Positions 1-6,945 of a stretch of 7,706 nt of DNA are shown piece after piece. This DNA comes from Synergistaceae bacterium (lineage in GTDB: Bacteria; Synergistota; Synergistia; Synergistales; Synergistaceae): positions 1 to 7,706 of the forward strand of contig JAUNNW010000064.1 in assembly GCA_030531285.1 (NCBI GenBank). The letters run 5' to 3'. Positions within the stretch are counted from its first letter, which is position 1. The number at the start of each line of letters is the position of its first letter. The notes under the pieces were generated by a model. The model had not been told where the DNA came from. It was given only the letters and a program-made list of their open reading frames with translations, and ran no database searches. The translations under genes and the position numbers were made by a program.

Positions 1-95
1 GTAGCACCGAACTGCTGAAAGAATATTCCTATGCCGGTACCGAGCACAAGACATACAAGAACTGTAAAAAACGATTTGAGAGAACCTTTAAACAT
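1..95 (-). CDS. Unidentified membrane protein, N-terminal fragment (runs off window)
   Basis: An ATG at 95-93 opens a frame that stays open for 31 codons to the window edge, so only the N-terminus is visible. It begins MFKGSLKSFFTVLVCLVLG and continues with more hydrophobic and glycine residues. This is a short basic start followed by one strongly hydrophobic stretch of about 18 residues, as in a signal anchor or first transmembrane helix. The start lies 3 nt after the uppP stop codon, and a GGGGGTG stretch inside the end of uppP can serve as ribosome binding site, so it is very probably the fourth gene of the same operon. The family cannot be named from 31 residues. A transporter of the dicarboxylate-symporter kind or a small membrane protein are both possible, and neither is supported beyond hydrophobicity. 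Confidence 0.6.
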   Translation of the reverse strand, partial: MFKGSLKSFFTVLVCLVLGTGIGIFFQQFGA

Positions 96-98
96 TCT

Positions 99-905
99 CT
101 ACACCCCCATAAAGGAAATAACAACGGCAGTGAATCCGACGGCTATGCAGTAAATTCCGAAAAGCCACCATTTTGCGTTTATTACAAGACGTTTTAATAA
201 AAACAGAGCAAACATACCGCTGACGAAAGCAGCTAATGCACCGAGGAACCAACAGTGAGGAAGCTCAGCACAAAAAGCTGAAAATCCGCCCAGTTCCAGC
301 GCTTCAAGAAGCGTAGCCCCGCAAATGGCAGGAATTGAAACAAGAAATGAAAGTCTGAAAGCATCTTCCTTTGAGAGTCCGAGTACGCAGCCGGCAAGAA
401 TAGTCATTCCAGAGCGCGAAACTCCGGGGAGCACTGCGATACCCTGTGCGGCACCGACAAAAAAACCGTCCGCCGGACGAGCTCTGCCGGAGCCTTCGTC
501 TATAAAATGCGACGTAATCAGCAGTACTCCGGTTAAAAGCAGACCTAAACCTACAAAAAGCGAATTTTGCATAACCATCTCAACCACAGGTTTAAGCGCG
601 ATACCGAGAATACCGGTTACAAACGTGGCAAAAATCACAGCCCAGCCTAGGTGCCATCCTTCTTTTGTTTTTGCGGTGTCGGATATAAATCCGCGCAGCC
701 ATTCAGATGCAAGATAATAAATATCAAAACAGAAAAACAGCAGCGTCGCAAGCATTGTCGCTATATGCAAAACTATATCGTAAGCGGCAGAGGCATTGTC
801 AATTCCGCAAAAAATCTGTGACAGAACAAGATGTCCCGAGCTGCTTACAGGCAGAAATTCCGTTAATCCCTGTAAAAAACCGAGCAAGATAATTTTCAAG
901 TCCAT
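99..905 (-). CDS. uppP: Undecaprenyl-diphosphatase UppP (BacA family)
   Basis: This integral membrane phosphatase converts undecaprenyl diphosphate to undecaprenyl phosphate on the outer face of the cytoplasmic membrane. It recycles the lipid carrier for peptidoglycan and other surface polymers; extra copies in this family confer bacitracin resistance. The 268-residue length is normal. Both family signatures are present: QGLTEFLPVSSSGH at residues 12-25, with the (E/Q)xxxE pair as Q12 and E16 and the conserved His at 25, and PGVSRSG at 160-166, with catalytic Arg164. Several hydrophobic helices fill the rest. The ATG at 905 was chosen because the family starts just before this first helix and AGAAGG lies 7-8 nt upstream. 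An open extension to 998 runs through the upstream gene's coding sequence and has no family resemblance. The gene follows the Na+/Pi cotransporter by 16 nt and is followed at 3 nt by another membrane protein, so co-transcription is likely. Confidence 0.95.
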   Translation of the reverse strand: MDLKIILLGFLQGLTEFLPVSSSGHLVLSQIFCGIDNASAAYDIVLHIATMLATLLFFCFDIYYLASEWLRGFISDTAKTKEGWHLGWAVIFATFVTGILGIALKPVVEMVMQNSLFVGLGLLLTGVLLITSHFIDEGSGRARPADGFFVGAAQGIAVLPGVSRSGMTILAGCVLGLSKEDAFRLSFLVSIPAICGATLLEALELGGFSAFCAELPHCWFLGALAAFVSGMFALFLLKRLVINAKWWLFGIYCIAVGFTAVVISFMGV

Positions 906-921
906 TTCCGTACCTTCTTTA

Positions 922-2550
922 TCAGTTGTGTCTGTGCAGATGATGAATATCAAGCACAACCTGCGCAAGGTTATGAGCGTGGTCGCCCACACGTTCAAGA
1001 TTGCTCAGCATATCTATAAACGCGACGCCTGCCCCAGGCTTGCAGGTTCCTGCGTTGAGTCTTGCAATATGTTTGGCCCGCAGTTCAAGCTCCATATCGT
1101 CTATTTTATCTTCAAGTTCAACCACTTGCTGTGCCAACTCAACATTTTCTTCCCTTAGAGACTGAATCGCATACTTCACGGCAGAAATTACCATTTCAAA
1201 CATCGTTTTGCATTCTTTGCGAGCATGCTCGGAGAATGACAAATCGTGTTCTTTCAGGAATTCATACAGCTCAACAAGATTTGTGGCATGGTCGCCCATA
1301 CGTTCCACATCGCTCACTCCGCCTGTGCAGGAATTGAGCATGGCGGAAAGATCAGCAGCAAGTCCCGTCTGACCGACCTCGGTAGCATAAACGATAATTT
1401 CGTCGGACGTATGGTCAACATTGTTTTCAGCCTTGTTAATCTTCTCAATCAGTTTGCCTGCAAGCTTATCGTCCTTGGACAGAAACAGTGTTTCGGCATT
1501 TACAAGCATTTTGGATGCGTATTCGGCAAGCCTGATCAGTTCGCTTCTGACAGCCTGAACGGCGGCAGCCGGCGAAACGCTTATCAGCGCTCTATTCAGA
1601 TATATCGGTCCCGCTTCCCTTACACTTTCGTCGTCCGGCAGGATTTTCTTTATAAACTTTGCGTACCGCGGGACAAACGGAAGGAAAAGCAGCGCTACTA
1701 TAACGTTGAAAATTGTATGGGCGTTTGCCACCTGACGAGCTATATCGCCTGACGTATGCACGATAAGCCTGGTATAAAGCGGAAGGATTGCAAGTATTAC
1801 CAAAGTCCCGATAACCTTGACAAATACGTGGGACGCTGCTGCCTGTTTTGCCGCGCGGCTTGAGCTGAGAGAAGCAAGAACGGCGGTCGTTGTTGATCCG
1901 ATGTTTTCACCGAGACATACAACTATCGAGGTCGGAAGGTCTATAACCCCCTGTGCGGCAAAAGCCATTGTCAAACCGACCGTTGCCGAACTGGACTGCA
2001 CAAGAAGCGTAATTCCGAGCCCGAACATAAACGCAAACAACTTATGTGAACTGAACATTTCAGCAATGGCAGGATATTTGCTGAGTTCTCCGAGAGGGCC
2101 TTTCATCATGTTAATTCCTATGAAAAGCAGCGCAAATCCTATAATGCAGGCGCCAATCTGTTTAATGCGCTTATTTTTCGCAATGATGCAAATTGCCGCG
2201 CCCAGCAGCGCGCAGAAATACGCCACGTTGAGAATATTAAACGCAATAAGCTGGGCAGTAACCGTAGTACCTATATTAGCGCCCAGATTTACGCTGATTG
2301 CCTGAGCAAGATTCATAAAACCTATATCGACAAAGCTGACGACCATAACGCTTGTCGCTCCGCTGCTTTGCAGAATTCCGGTCACAACCGTTCCGACAAG
2401 AAAACCTTTAAGAGGAGTGCTCGTCAATTTGGCAATCAAAACACGCATCCTGTCTCCGGCTATAATCTGCAGTGAATCCCCCATCAGGATAATTCCGTAA
2501 ATCAGGACTCCGATACCTGCACAAACCTGCAAAATCATGTTGACCGACAT
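922..2550 (-). CDS. Na+/phosphate cotransporter (NptA/PNaS family) with C-terminal PhoU-like domain
   Basis: Predicted sodium-coupled inorganic phosphate transporter in the cytoplasmic membrane, 542 residues. The membrane half (about residues 1-300) carries the family's inverted repeat: two QSS motifs (Q61 in ILQSSGATS, Q185 in LVQSSSAT), each followed by a GxNIGxT motif (GANIGTT at 90-96, GENIGST at 214-220), and a conserved HTIFN at 278-282. The C-terminal half (about 325-542) is helical and PhoU-like, with two metal-site-type motifs, ERMGDH at 416-421 and ERVGDH at 519-524. Such fusions are common among bacterial members; the PhoU part probably regulates the transporter, which is inference. 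The ATG at 2550 follows GGGGAGG by 12 nt, a somewhat long spacing; an ATG at 2538 is too far from it, and the open frame to 2640 overlaps the rnj gene. It lies 29 nt after rnj and 16 nt before uppP. Transport direction and true substrate are not provable from sequence; a few family members export phosphate. Confidence 0.92.
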   Translation of the reverse strand: MSVNMILQVCAGIGVLIYGIILMGDSLQIIAGDRMRVLIAKLTSTPLKGFLVGTVVTGILQSSGATSVMVVSFVDIGFMNLAQAISVNLGANIGTTVTAQLIAFNILNVAYFCALLGAAICIIAKNKRIKQIGACIIGFALLFIGINMMKGPLGELSKYPAIAEMFSSHKLFAFMFGLGITLLVQSSSATVGLTMAFAAQGVIDLPTSIVVCLGENIGSTTTAVLASLSSSRAAKQAAASHVFVKVIGTLVILAILPLYTRLIVHTSGDIARQVANAHTIFNVIVALLFLPFVPRYAKFIKKILPDDESVREAGPIYLNRALISVSPAAAVQAVRSELIRLAEYASKMLVNAETLFLSKDDKLAGKLIEKINKAENNVDHTSDEIIVYATEVGQTGLAADLSAMLNSCTGGVSDVERMGDHATNLVELYEFLKEHDLSFSEHARKECKTMFEMVISAVKYAIQSLREENVELAQQVVELEDKIDDMELELRAKHIARLNAGTCKPGAGVAFIDMLSNLERVGDHAHNLAQVVLDIHHLHRHN

Positions 2551-2579
2551 AACTTTTCTGTTCCTCCCCGGCTGTGGTT

Positions 2580-4292
2580 TTATTTCAGTGTTGTTATAAG
2601 AGGAATAATTGTCGGGTAATTGCGCGGTGACTGTCCGCACATTTCCCGTATTCTCTTTCTGATTTCAGTCGGAAGCGTCTCAGGCTTTGCCCCCGGAGTT
2701 CGCGCGAACTGCTCGACAGTTCTGCAAACAGCGCGTTCAAGAACCTCCATACTCTCATCGTCCGATGTAATTACGCTTCCCTTGGTTTTGATCTGTACCG
2801 GCGCCTTAACGTTTCCTTTTTTGTCAATGACTACTGAAACAACGATTATGCCGTTTTCGGAAAGTTCGCGTCTTTCACGCAGAAGGCTTCCATCGAATTC
2901 TCCAAGTGCCTTGCCGTCGACAAGCACGGAACCGGCAGGGACTTTTCCGTCTATCAGAGCTTTTTTACCCGTCTTAAACGTCAGCACATCGCCGTTTTCC
3001 AGTATAAAAATATTCTTCTGCTGAACGCCGAGCTCTCTAGCCAGCTGCGCATGGCGCGTGAGGTGGCGGAATTCTCCGTGGACAGGCATAAAGAACTGCG
3101 GATTAACCAAACTTAACATTATCGTCAGTTCATCTCTTGAAGCATGGCCAGAGACGTGAGTTTTTTCCTCTTTGCCGTAGATTACATCGCAGCCGAACGA
3201 CATAAGCCTGTCAATTGTCTGACTGACAAGCTTTTCGTTGCCAGGAATGGGGTTGGCGGAAATAATTACAAGGTCTTTTTCGCCCATTTTTATAGTCTTG
3301 TGCATACCGCGGCTCATAAGGACAAGCCCTGAAAAAGGCTCTCCCTGACTGCCGGTCGTAAGTATTACAAGACGGTTGTCAGAAAGTAGCGCTGCATCTT
3401 CCGGAGACACAATGATCTCATCGTTGGGAAGTTTGATGCAGCCAAGTTCTGAGGCAAGCTCAACATTGGCAAGCATGCTCCGTCCGACAAGCATGACCTT
3501 CCTGTTAAAACGCGCCGCAACATTCAGCACCTGCTGAATTCTGTGAAGATTGCTCGCAAATGCCGCTATTATAATACGCTTGTCCTTATGAAGTCTGAAA
3601 AGGCGTTCAAAGGTCTGCCCAACTGTCTTTTCGGACGGGGTAACGCCGTCGCGCTCCACGTTTGTGGAGTCTGACATAAGCATAAGCACGCCTTCTTCTC
3701 CAAGCCGCGCAAATTTTGCAAAATCCGTTCTGACGCCGTCAATCGGCGTCGGGTCAAGTTTGTAGTCGCCCGTGTGGACAATAGTACCCAAAGGCGTACC
3801 GATTGCAAGGGCCAAAGCATCCGGAATCGAGTGACATACCGAAATAAATTCAACATCAAAATTTCCTGCCTTCACCTTTGCACCGCGCGCAATCTCGCGG
3901 AACTTCGGCTGATAATCGGGACACACTTCATCCAGTTTGTTTTTAATAAGACCTGCCGTAAGACGGGTGCAATATACAGGCACATTCAGCAGAGGAAGAA
4001 CAAGCGGCAGCGCACCGATATGGTCTTCATGCCCATGCGTAATGAAAATACCCTTGACGTTTTTTCTGTTTTCTATGAGATACTGAACGTCCGGAATGAC
4101 AAAATCAATGCCGAGCATGGTCTCATCGGGGAACTTAAGCCCGCAGTCAACGATAATAATATCGTTGTTCCAACAGAATACCGTCAGGTTTTTCCCTATT
4201 TCGCCAAGTCCTCCGAGCGGAATTATTTTCAGTTCTCCCTGCACGGGTTTCGCAGCTCCGCCGCCCCTGTGCCGTGTCGTAAAATTTGCCAT
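2580..4292 (-). CDS. rnj: Ribonuclease J (metallo-beta-lactamase/beta-CASP nuclease)
   Basis: Cytoplasmic 5'-3' exonuclease and endonuclease for mRNA turnover and rRNA/tRNA maturation in bacteria that use RNase J. The protein is 570 residues, close to the family's usual 550-560. The metallo-beta-lactamase core is intact: HGHEDH at 86-91, His154 in the CHS motif, and HTGDYKLD at 173-180 with Asp176 as metal ligand. The beta-CASP part follows (SDSTN at 207-211, NPIPGNE at 347-353), then SGHAS at 381-385 and PVHGEFRH at 403-410, and a C-terminal domain from about 460. The ATG at 4292 was chosen because the conserved fold begins shortly after it and GGAGG lies 11 nt upstream; in-frame GTG (4298) and TTG (4310) codons overlap or crowd that site. 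It heads a run with the Na+/Pi cotransporter, uppP and another membrane gene. It is divergent from the tRNA pair. Whether it corresponds to J1 or J2 cannot be decided here. Confidence 0.96.
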   Translation of the reverse strand: MANFTTRHRGGGAAKPVQGELKIIPLGGLGEIGKNLTVFCWNNDIIIVDCGLKFPDETMLGIDFVIPDVQYLIENRKNVKGIFITHGHEDHIGALPLVLPLLNVPVYCTRLTAGLIKNKLDEVCPDYQPKFREIARGAKVKAGNFDVEFISVCHSIPDALALAIGTPLGTIVHTGDYKLDPTPIDGVRTDFAKFARLGEEGVLMLMSDSTNVERDGVTPSEKTVGQTFERLFRLHKDKRIIIAAFASNLHRIQQVLNVAARFNRKVMLVGRSMLANVELASELGCIKLPNDEIIVSPEDAALLSDNRLVILTTGSQGEPFSGLVLMSRGMHKTIKMGEKDLVIISANPIPGNEKLVSQTIDRLMSFGCDVIYGKEEKTHVSGHASRDELTIMLSLVNPQFFMPVHGEFRHLTRHAQLARELGVQQKNIFILENGDVLTFKTGKKALIDGKVPAGSVLVDGKALGEFDGSLLRERRELSENGIIVVSVVIDKKGNVKAPVQIKTKGSVITSDDESMEVLERAVCRTVEQFARTPGAKPETLPTEIRKRIREMCGQSPRNYPTIIPLITTLK

Positions 4293-4316
4293 AAACACAA
4301 TTCCCTCCAAGTTACT

Positions 4317-4345
4317 ATTCTACAACTTTGGCAAAGATTTTTCCA
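4317..4345 (-). promoter_or_regulatory. Weak candidate promoter for the rnj operon
   Basis: On the minus strand TGGAAA (4345-4340) and TAGAAT (4322-4317) are separated by 17 nt, giving 4/6 and 5/6 matches to sigma-70-type hexamers about 25 nt before the rnj start. A better -35 match, TTGACA, lies further upstream near 4359 but has no -10 at proper spacing. The region is A/T rich, so a chance match is possible. Confidence 0.35.
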
Positions 4346-4391
4346 CGCTTTTTTGTCAAAATAATTACGACAAATATTTTTTTCGGACTGA

Positions 4392-4419
4392 TTGACAATA
4401 CGTTAAATTGTGCTAAAAT
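4392..4419 (+). promoter_or_regulatory. Promoter of the tRNA-Gln/tRNA-Glu unit
   Basis: TTGACA (4392-4397, perfect -35) and TAAAAT (4414-4419, 5/6 -10) are separated by 16 nt, with TG at 4411-4412 forming an extended -10. Transcription would start near 4426, only a few bases before mature tRNA-Gln at 4433. That short leader is typical of stable-RNA promoters. Nothing else on the plus strand nearby needs a promoter. Confidence 0.8.
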
Positions 4420-4432
4420 TCATATCTGTTGT

Positions 4433-4506
4433 TGGGGTATGGTGCAACGGCAGCACGCCTGACTCTGGATCAGGTAATCTAGGTTCGAATCCTGGTACCC
4501 CAGCCA
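4433..4506 (+). tRNA. tRNA-Gln (anticodon CUG), CCA encoded
   Basis: The cloverleaf folds throughout. The acceptor stem is TGGGGTA with TACCCCA, giving the U1-A72 pair typical of bacterial tRNA-Gln. The D stem is GTGC/GCAC with a 7-nt loop holding GG. The anticodon stem CCTGA/TCAGG closes loop CTCTGGA, which places CTG at 34-36. The T arm CTAGG-TTCGAAT-CCTGG has one wobble pair. The discriminator is G and CCA is encoded at 4504-4506. The C34 anticodon reads CAG only, so a UUG-anticodon partner should exist elsewhere in the genome. It is the first gene of a two-tRNA unit, 14 nt ahead of tRNA-Glu. Confidence 0.97.
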
Positions 4507-4520
4507 TCTTTATATTTAGC

Positions 4521-4596
4521 GGTCCCTTCGTCTAGCGGCCCAGGATGTCGGGTTCTCAGCCCGTTGACATGAGTTCGAATCTCATAGGGACTGCCA
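4521..4596 (+). tRNA. tRNA-Glu (anticodon CUC), CCA encoded
   Basis: The acceptor stem is GGTCCCT with AGGGACT, with a G1-U72 wobble. The D arm starts GTCTAGCGGCCCAGGA, as in bacterial tRNA-Glu. Anticodon loop TTCTCAG places CTC at 34-36. The T arm ATGAG-TTCGAAT-CTCAT is perfect, the discriminator is G, and CCA is encoded at 4594-4596. The anticodon stem TCGGG/CCCGT has an outer T-T mismatch (27-43) and the D stem a G-U pair, so it is slightly weaker than usual, but nothing suggests a pseudogene. With C34 it decodes GAG only; a UUC-anticodon tRNA-Glu must be sought elsewhere. It is followed at once by a strong terminator. Confidence 0.95.
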
Positions 4597-4604
4597 GAAA
4601 AATT

Positions 4605-4632
4605 AAACTCCCCTCAGCAGAGGGGAGTTTTT
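4605..4632. terminator. Bidirectional rho-independent terminator between tRNA-Glu and clpC
   Basis: A perfect 11-bp stem (4605-4615 with 4620-4630, core CTCCCCTC/GAGGGGAG) closes an AGCA tetraloop. On the plus strand it runs into five T's (4628-4632) and ends the tRNA unit. On the minus strand the stem is followed by TTTAATTTTT-type sequence and ends the ctsR-clpC transcript. The clpC stop codon (4635-4633) is only 2 bases from the stem, so one element serves both converging units. Confidence 0.92.
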
Positions 4633-6924
4633 CTATGCAGTTTTTTGAAAAACAAGTTTTTCTCCGTCAAAAGATACCGACAGCTTATCACCTTTGACAA
4701 GTTCCTTTGCAAGAAACATTTCCGCCAGCCTGTCTTCAATCATAGACTGCACAGCCCTGCGCAGCGGACGTGCGCCGTATTTAGGGTCGTAAGCCTTTTC
4801 AAGCATAAATTCCTTTGCCGCTTCGTCAACAGATATTTCTATTCCTCCTGAACGCGCCGCTGCAACAACGCGTTTCAGCAAAACTTCCATAATGCCTAAC
4901 AGGCTGTCTTTTTCGAGAGCTTTAAACACAACCGTTTCGTCAATTCTGTTTAAAAATTCAGGACGGAAAAATTCAGCAGCTTTCGCAAGCATTGCGGATT
5001 TCAGCTTTTCGTGGTCATTCTTTTCCGGCACTCTTGCGGAAACTCCGAAACCGAGCGCGGCAGGCTTTACCTCCTCAGGCACACCAAGATTGCTCGTCAG
5101 AATAATTATCGCGTTTCTAAAATCGGCAAGATGCCCCTGCCCGTCAGTAAGCCTTCCGTCGTCAAGCAGCTGGAGAAGCATGTTATAGACGTCCTGGTGC
5201 GCTTTTTCCACCTCATCGAACAACACTACGGCGTACGGTCTTCTGCGTATTGCTTCCGTCAGTTTTCCGCCTTCTTCATAGCCTGCATAGCCAGGCGGAG
5301 ACCCTATAAGCTTTGCAGCCTCGTGCCGTTCCATATACTCGCTCATATCAAGACGTATCATTGCCTCGTCGCTGCCAAAAAGGAAATTGGCAAGCGAGCG
5401 CGCTATCTGCGTTTTGCCAACGCCTGTAGGCCCGAGGAAAAGGAAACTGCCCAGCGGACGTTTTGAATCCCTCAACCCTGTTCTCGCGCGGCGTATTGCG
5501 CTTGAAACCGCGTGCAGCGCCTCTTCCTGACCTATAACGGTTTTTGAAAGTTCTTTCTCCATACGCAGCAGTCTTCCGCTCTCTTCCTCGGTGAGCTGCG
5601 AAACAGGCACCTTGGACCATGCGGAAACTGCTTCAGCTATATCCGCAAACGAAACGACCGACTCCGTCTTTCCTCCGTCCGTAAGCTGTCTGATTTTTAC
5701 GCTTGCAGACGCCTCATCCACCAAATCAATAGCCTTGTCGGGAAGAAATCTGTCCGTAATATAGCGTTTTGAAAGAGAAACAGCGGCTTTCAGAGCCTCG
5801 TCGCTGATTTTTACGCGGTGATGTTTTTCGTAACTTTCGCGGACGCCTTTAAGAATTTCAAACGTGTCATCCTCGGAAGGCTCGTCAACGTGAACAGGCT
5901 GGAAGCGGCGTTCAAGCGCGCTGTCCTTTTCGATATACTTTCTGTACTCGGAAATAGTAGTCGCGCCGATAAGCTGTATCTCCCCGCGCGCAAGAGCAGG
6001 CTTCAGAATATTAGCCGCATCCACCGCGCCTTCAGTACCTCCGGCTCCGACTATTGTGTGGATTTCATCAATAAAAAGAATAATATTTCCGGCTTCGTAC
6101 ACTTCATTTATCAGCTTAGTAATTTTCTCCTCAAACTCGCCGCGGTATTTGGTTCCGGCGACAAGAGAGGCAACGTTAAACTGCATAAGCCTTTTGCCCT
6201 GCATAATTTCGGGCACCATATTCTGCGACATAAGAGCGGCAAGTCCCTCAACAACGGCGGTTTTGCCTACGCCGGGCTCTCCGACAAGAACAGGATTATC
6301 CTTGGTTTTTCGTGACAAAATCTGAATTACACGCTGAATTTCCCTGCTTCGCCCTATTACGGGATCAAGCTTTCCGGCAGACGCCTCAGCCGTTAAATCT
6401 GCTGCGATTTCGTCAAGTGTCGGAGTTTCGGCTTTTACCGTAGCGAAAGTCACTGCTTCCTGCGGTCTGCTGTCACCGACAGATGATTCGGCAGAAGAAG
6501 CGGCCGCCAAAACCGCTTTCATTTTAACGGAGGTAACGCCGTGAGCTGCAAGTATTCCGGGGCGTCCCTCAGCCTCCTCGTCCAAAAGCCCGAGCAGAAT
6601 ATGTTCCGTACCGACATAGCCGCTGTTAAGCTCCCTTGCTTCCTTCATTGCGAACTCAAAAACGGCCTTTGTTTCCTGAGAGGCAGGCAAATCGGCAAAC
6701 ATCTCCGTCTTTACCCCGCTGCCGATAAGCTCTGCAACGCTTCTGCGTACTGCTTCCGAATCGGCTTCACAGCTGCCGATAAGCTCTGCAAATCTTGCTC
6801 CGTCCTCCTCAAAAAGCGCGGCAAGCAGATGCTCGGTATTTAAAAAAGAACTGCCGTGCTGTCTTGCGATATAATTTGCCGTGCTGAACACTTTTTTGCT
6901 CTTTTCAGTAAAGTCAAGCGCCAT
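4633..6924 (-). CDS. clpC: ClpC-type AAA+ ATPase of the Clp protease, lacking the M/UVR domain
   Basis: Hexameric unfoldase that feeds substrates to ClpP in the cytoplasm. In order: two Clp-N repeats (about 3-140), AAA-1 with Walker A GEPGVGKT (215-222), pore loop KYRGEFE (259-265) and Walker B ILFIDE (282-287), then AAA-2 with Walker A GPTGVGKT (498-505), pore motif GYAGY (545-549) and Walker B VVLFDE (566-571). An LGF tripeptide (624-626), of the kind that docks ClpP, is present. The protein has 763 residues; classical ClpC has about 810. The deficit lies between the domains: KIRQL (410-414) is followed after about 10 residues by SFADIAE (425-431), where ClpC proteins normally carry a coiled-coil UVR/M domain of roughly 45 residues. 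The ATG at 6924 starts the conserved MALDFTE and lies 13 nt from GGAAGG; a GTG at 6933 is a possible alternative, only 4 nt from it. It is 21 nt after ctsR in one operon, and ends at a terminator. Confidence 0.95.
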   Translation of the reverse strand: MALDFTEKSKKVFSTANYIARQHGSSFLNTEHLLAALFEEDGARFAELIGSCEADSEAVRRSVAELIGSGVKTEMFADLPASQETKAVFEFAMKEARELNSGYVGTEHILLGLLDEEAEGRPGILAAHGVTSVKMKAVLAAASSAESSVGDSRPQEAVTFATVKAETPTLDEIAADLTAEASAGKLDPVIGRSREIQRVIQILSRKTKDNPVLVGEPGVGKTAVVEGLAALMSQNMVPEIMQGKRLMQFNVASLVAGTKYRGEFEEKITKLINEVYEAGNIILFIDEIHTIVGAGGTEGAVDAANILKPALARGEIQLIGATTISEYRKYIEKDSALERRFQPVHVDEPSEDDTFEILKGVRESYEKHHRVKISDEALKAAVSLSKRYITDRFLPDKAIDLVDEASASVKIRQLTDGGKTESVVSFADIAEAVSAWSKVPVSQLTEEESGRLLRMEKELSKTVIGQEEALHAVSSAIRRARTGLRDSKRPLGSFLFLGPTGVGKTQIARSLANFLFGSDEAMIRLDMSEYMERHEAAKLIGSPPGYAGYEEGGKLTEAIRRRPYAVVLFDEVEKAHQDVYNMLLQLLDDGRLTDGQGHLADFRNAIIILTSNLGVPEEVKPAALGFGVSARVPEKNDHEKLKSAMLAKAAEFFRPEFLNRIDETVVFKALEKDSLLGIMEVLLKRVVAAARSGGIEISVDEAAKEFMLEKAYDPKYGARPLRRAVQSMIEDRLAEMFLAKELVKGDKLSVSFDGEKLVFQKTA

Positions 6925-6945
6925 AAAAATCACACAGCCTTCCGT

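Noticed and set aside
906..998. N-terminal extension of UppP to an earlier start at 998
   Set aside because: The extra 31 residues lie almost entirely within the upstream gene, are unlike UppP, and the ATG at 905 has its own ribosome binding site.
1352..1400. Q12 in place of the first Glu of the UppP (E/Q)xxxE motif as a sign of inactivity (the UppP gene itself is at 99-905)
   Set aside because: Gln at this position is an accepted variant in the family; E16, H25 and R164 are all present.
1246..1752. Plus-strand open frame of 168 codons opposite the PhoU-like region
   Set aside because: It is antisense to a clearly conserved domain, with no recognisable motif.
2551..2640. N-terminal extension of the Na+/Pi cotransporter to 2640
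   Set aside because: It overlaps the 3' end of rnj, is hydrophilic where the family begins with a membrane helix, and GGGGAGG precedes the ATG at 2550.
3774..4364. Plus-strand open frame of 196 codons over the start of rnj
   Set aside because: It covers the antisense of the catalytic HGHEDH region and runs into the rnj promoter area; its translation shows no domain.
4521..4596. tRNA-Glu as a decaying pseudogene
   Set aside because: Despite the 27-43 mismatch and two G-U pairs, all arms, the TTCGAAT T loop, the discriminator and the encoded CCA are intact, and it has a promoter and terminator.
5818..6315. Plus-strand open frame of 165 codons inside clpC
   Set aside because: It is antisense to the conserved AAA-1 domain and matches no known protein; similar frames occur opposite every gene in this window.
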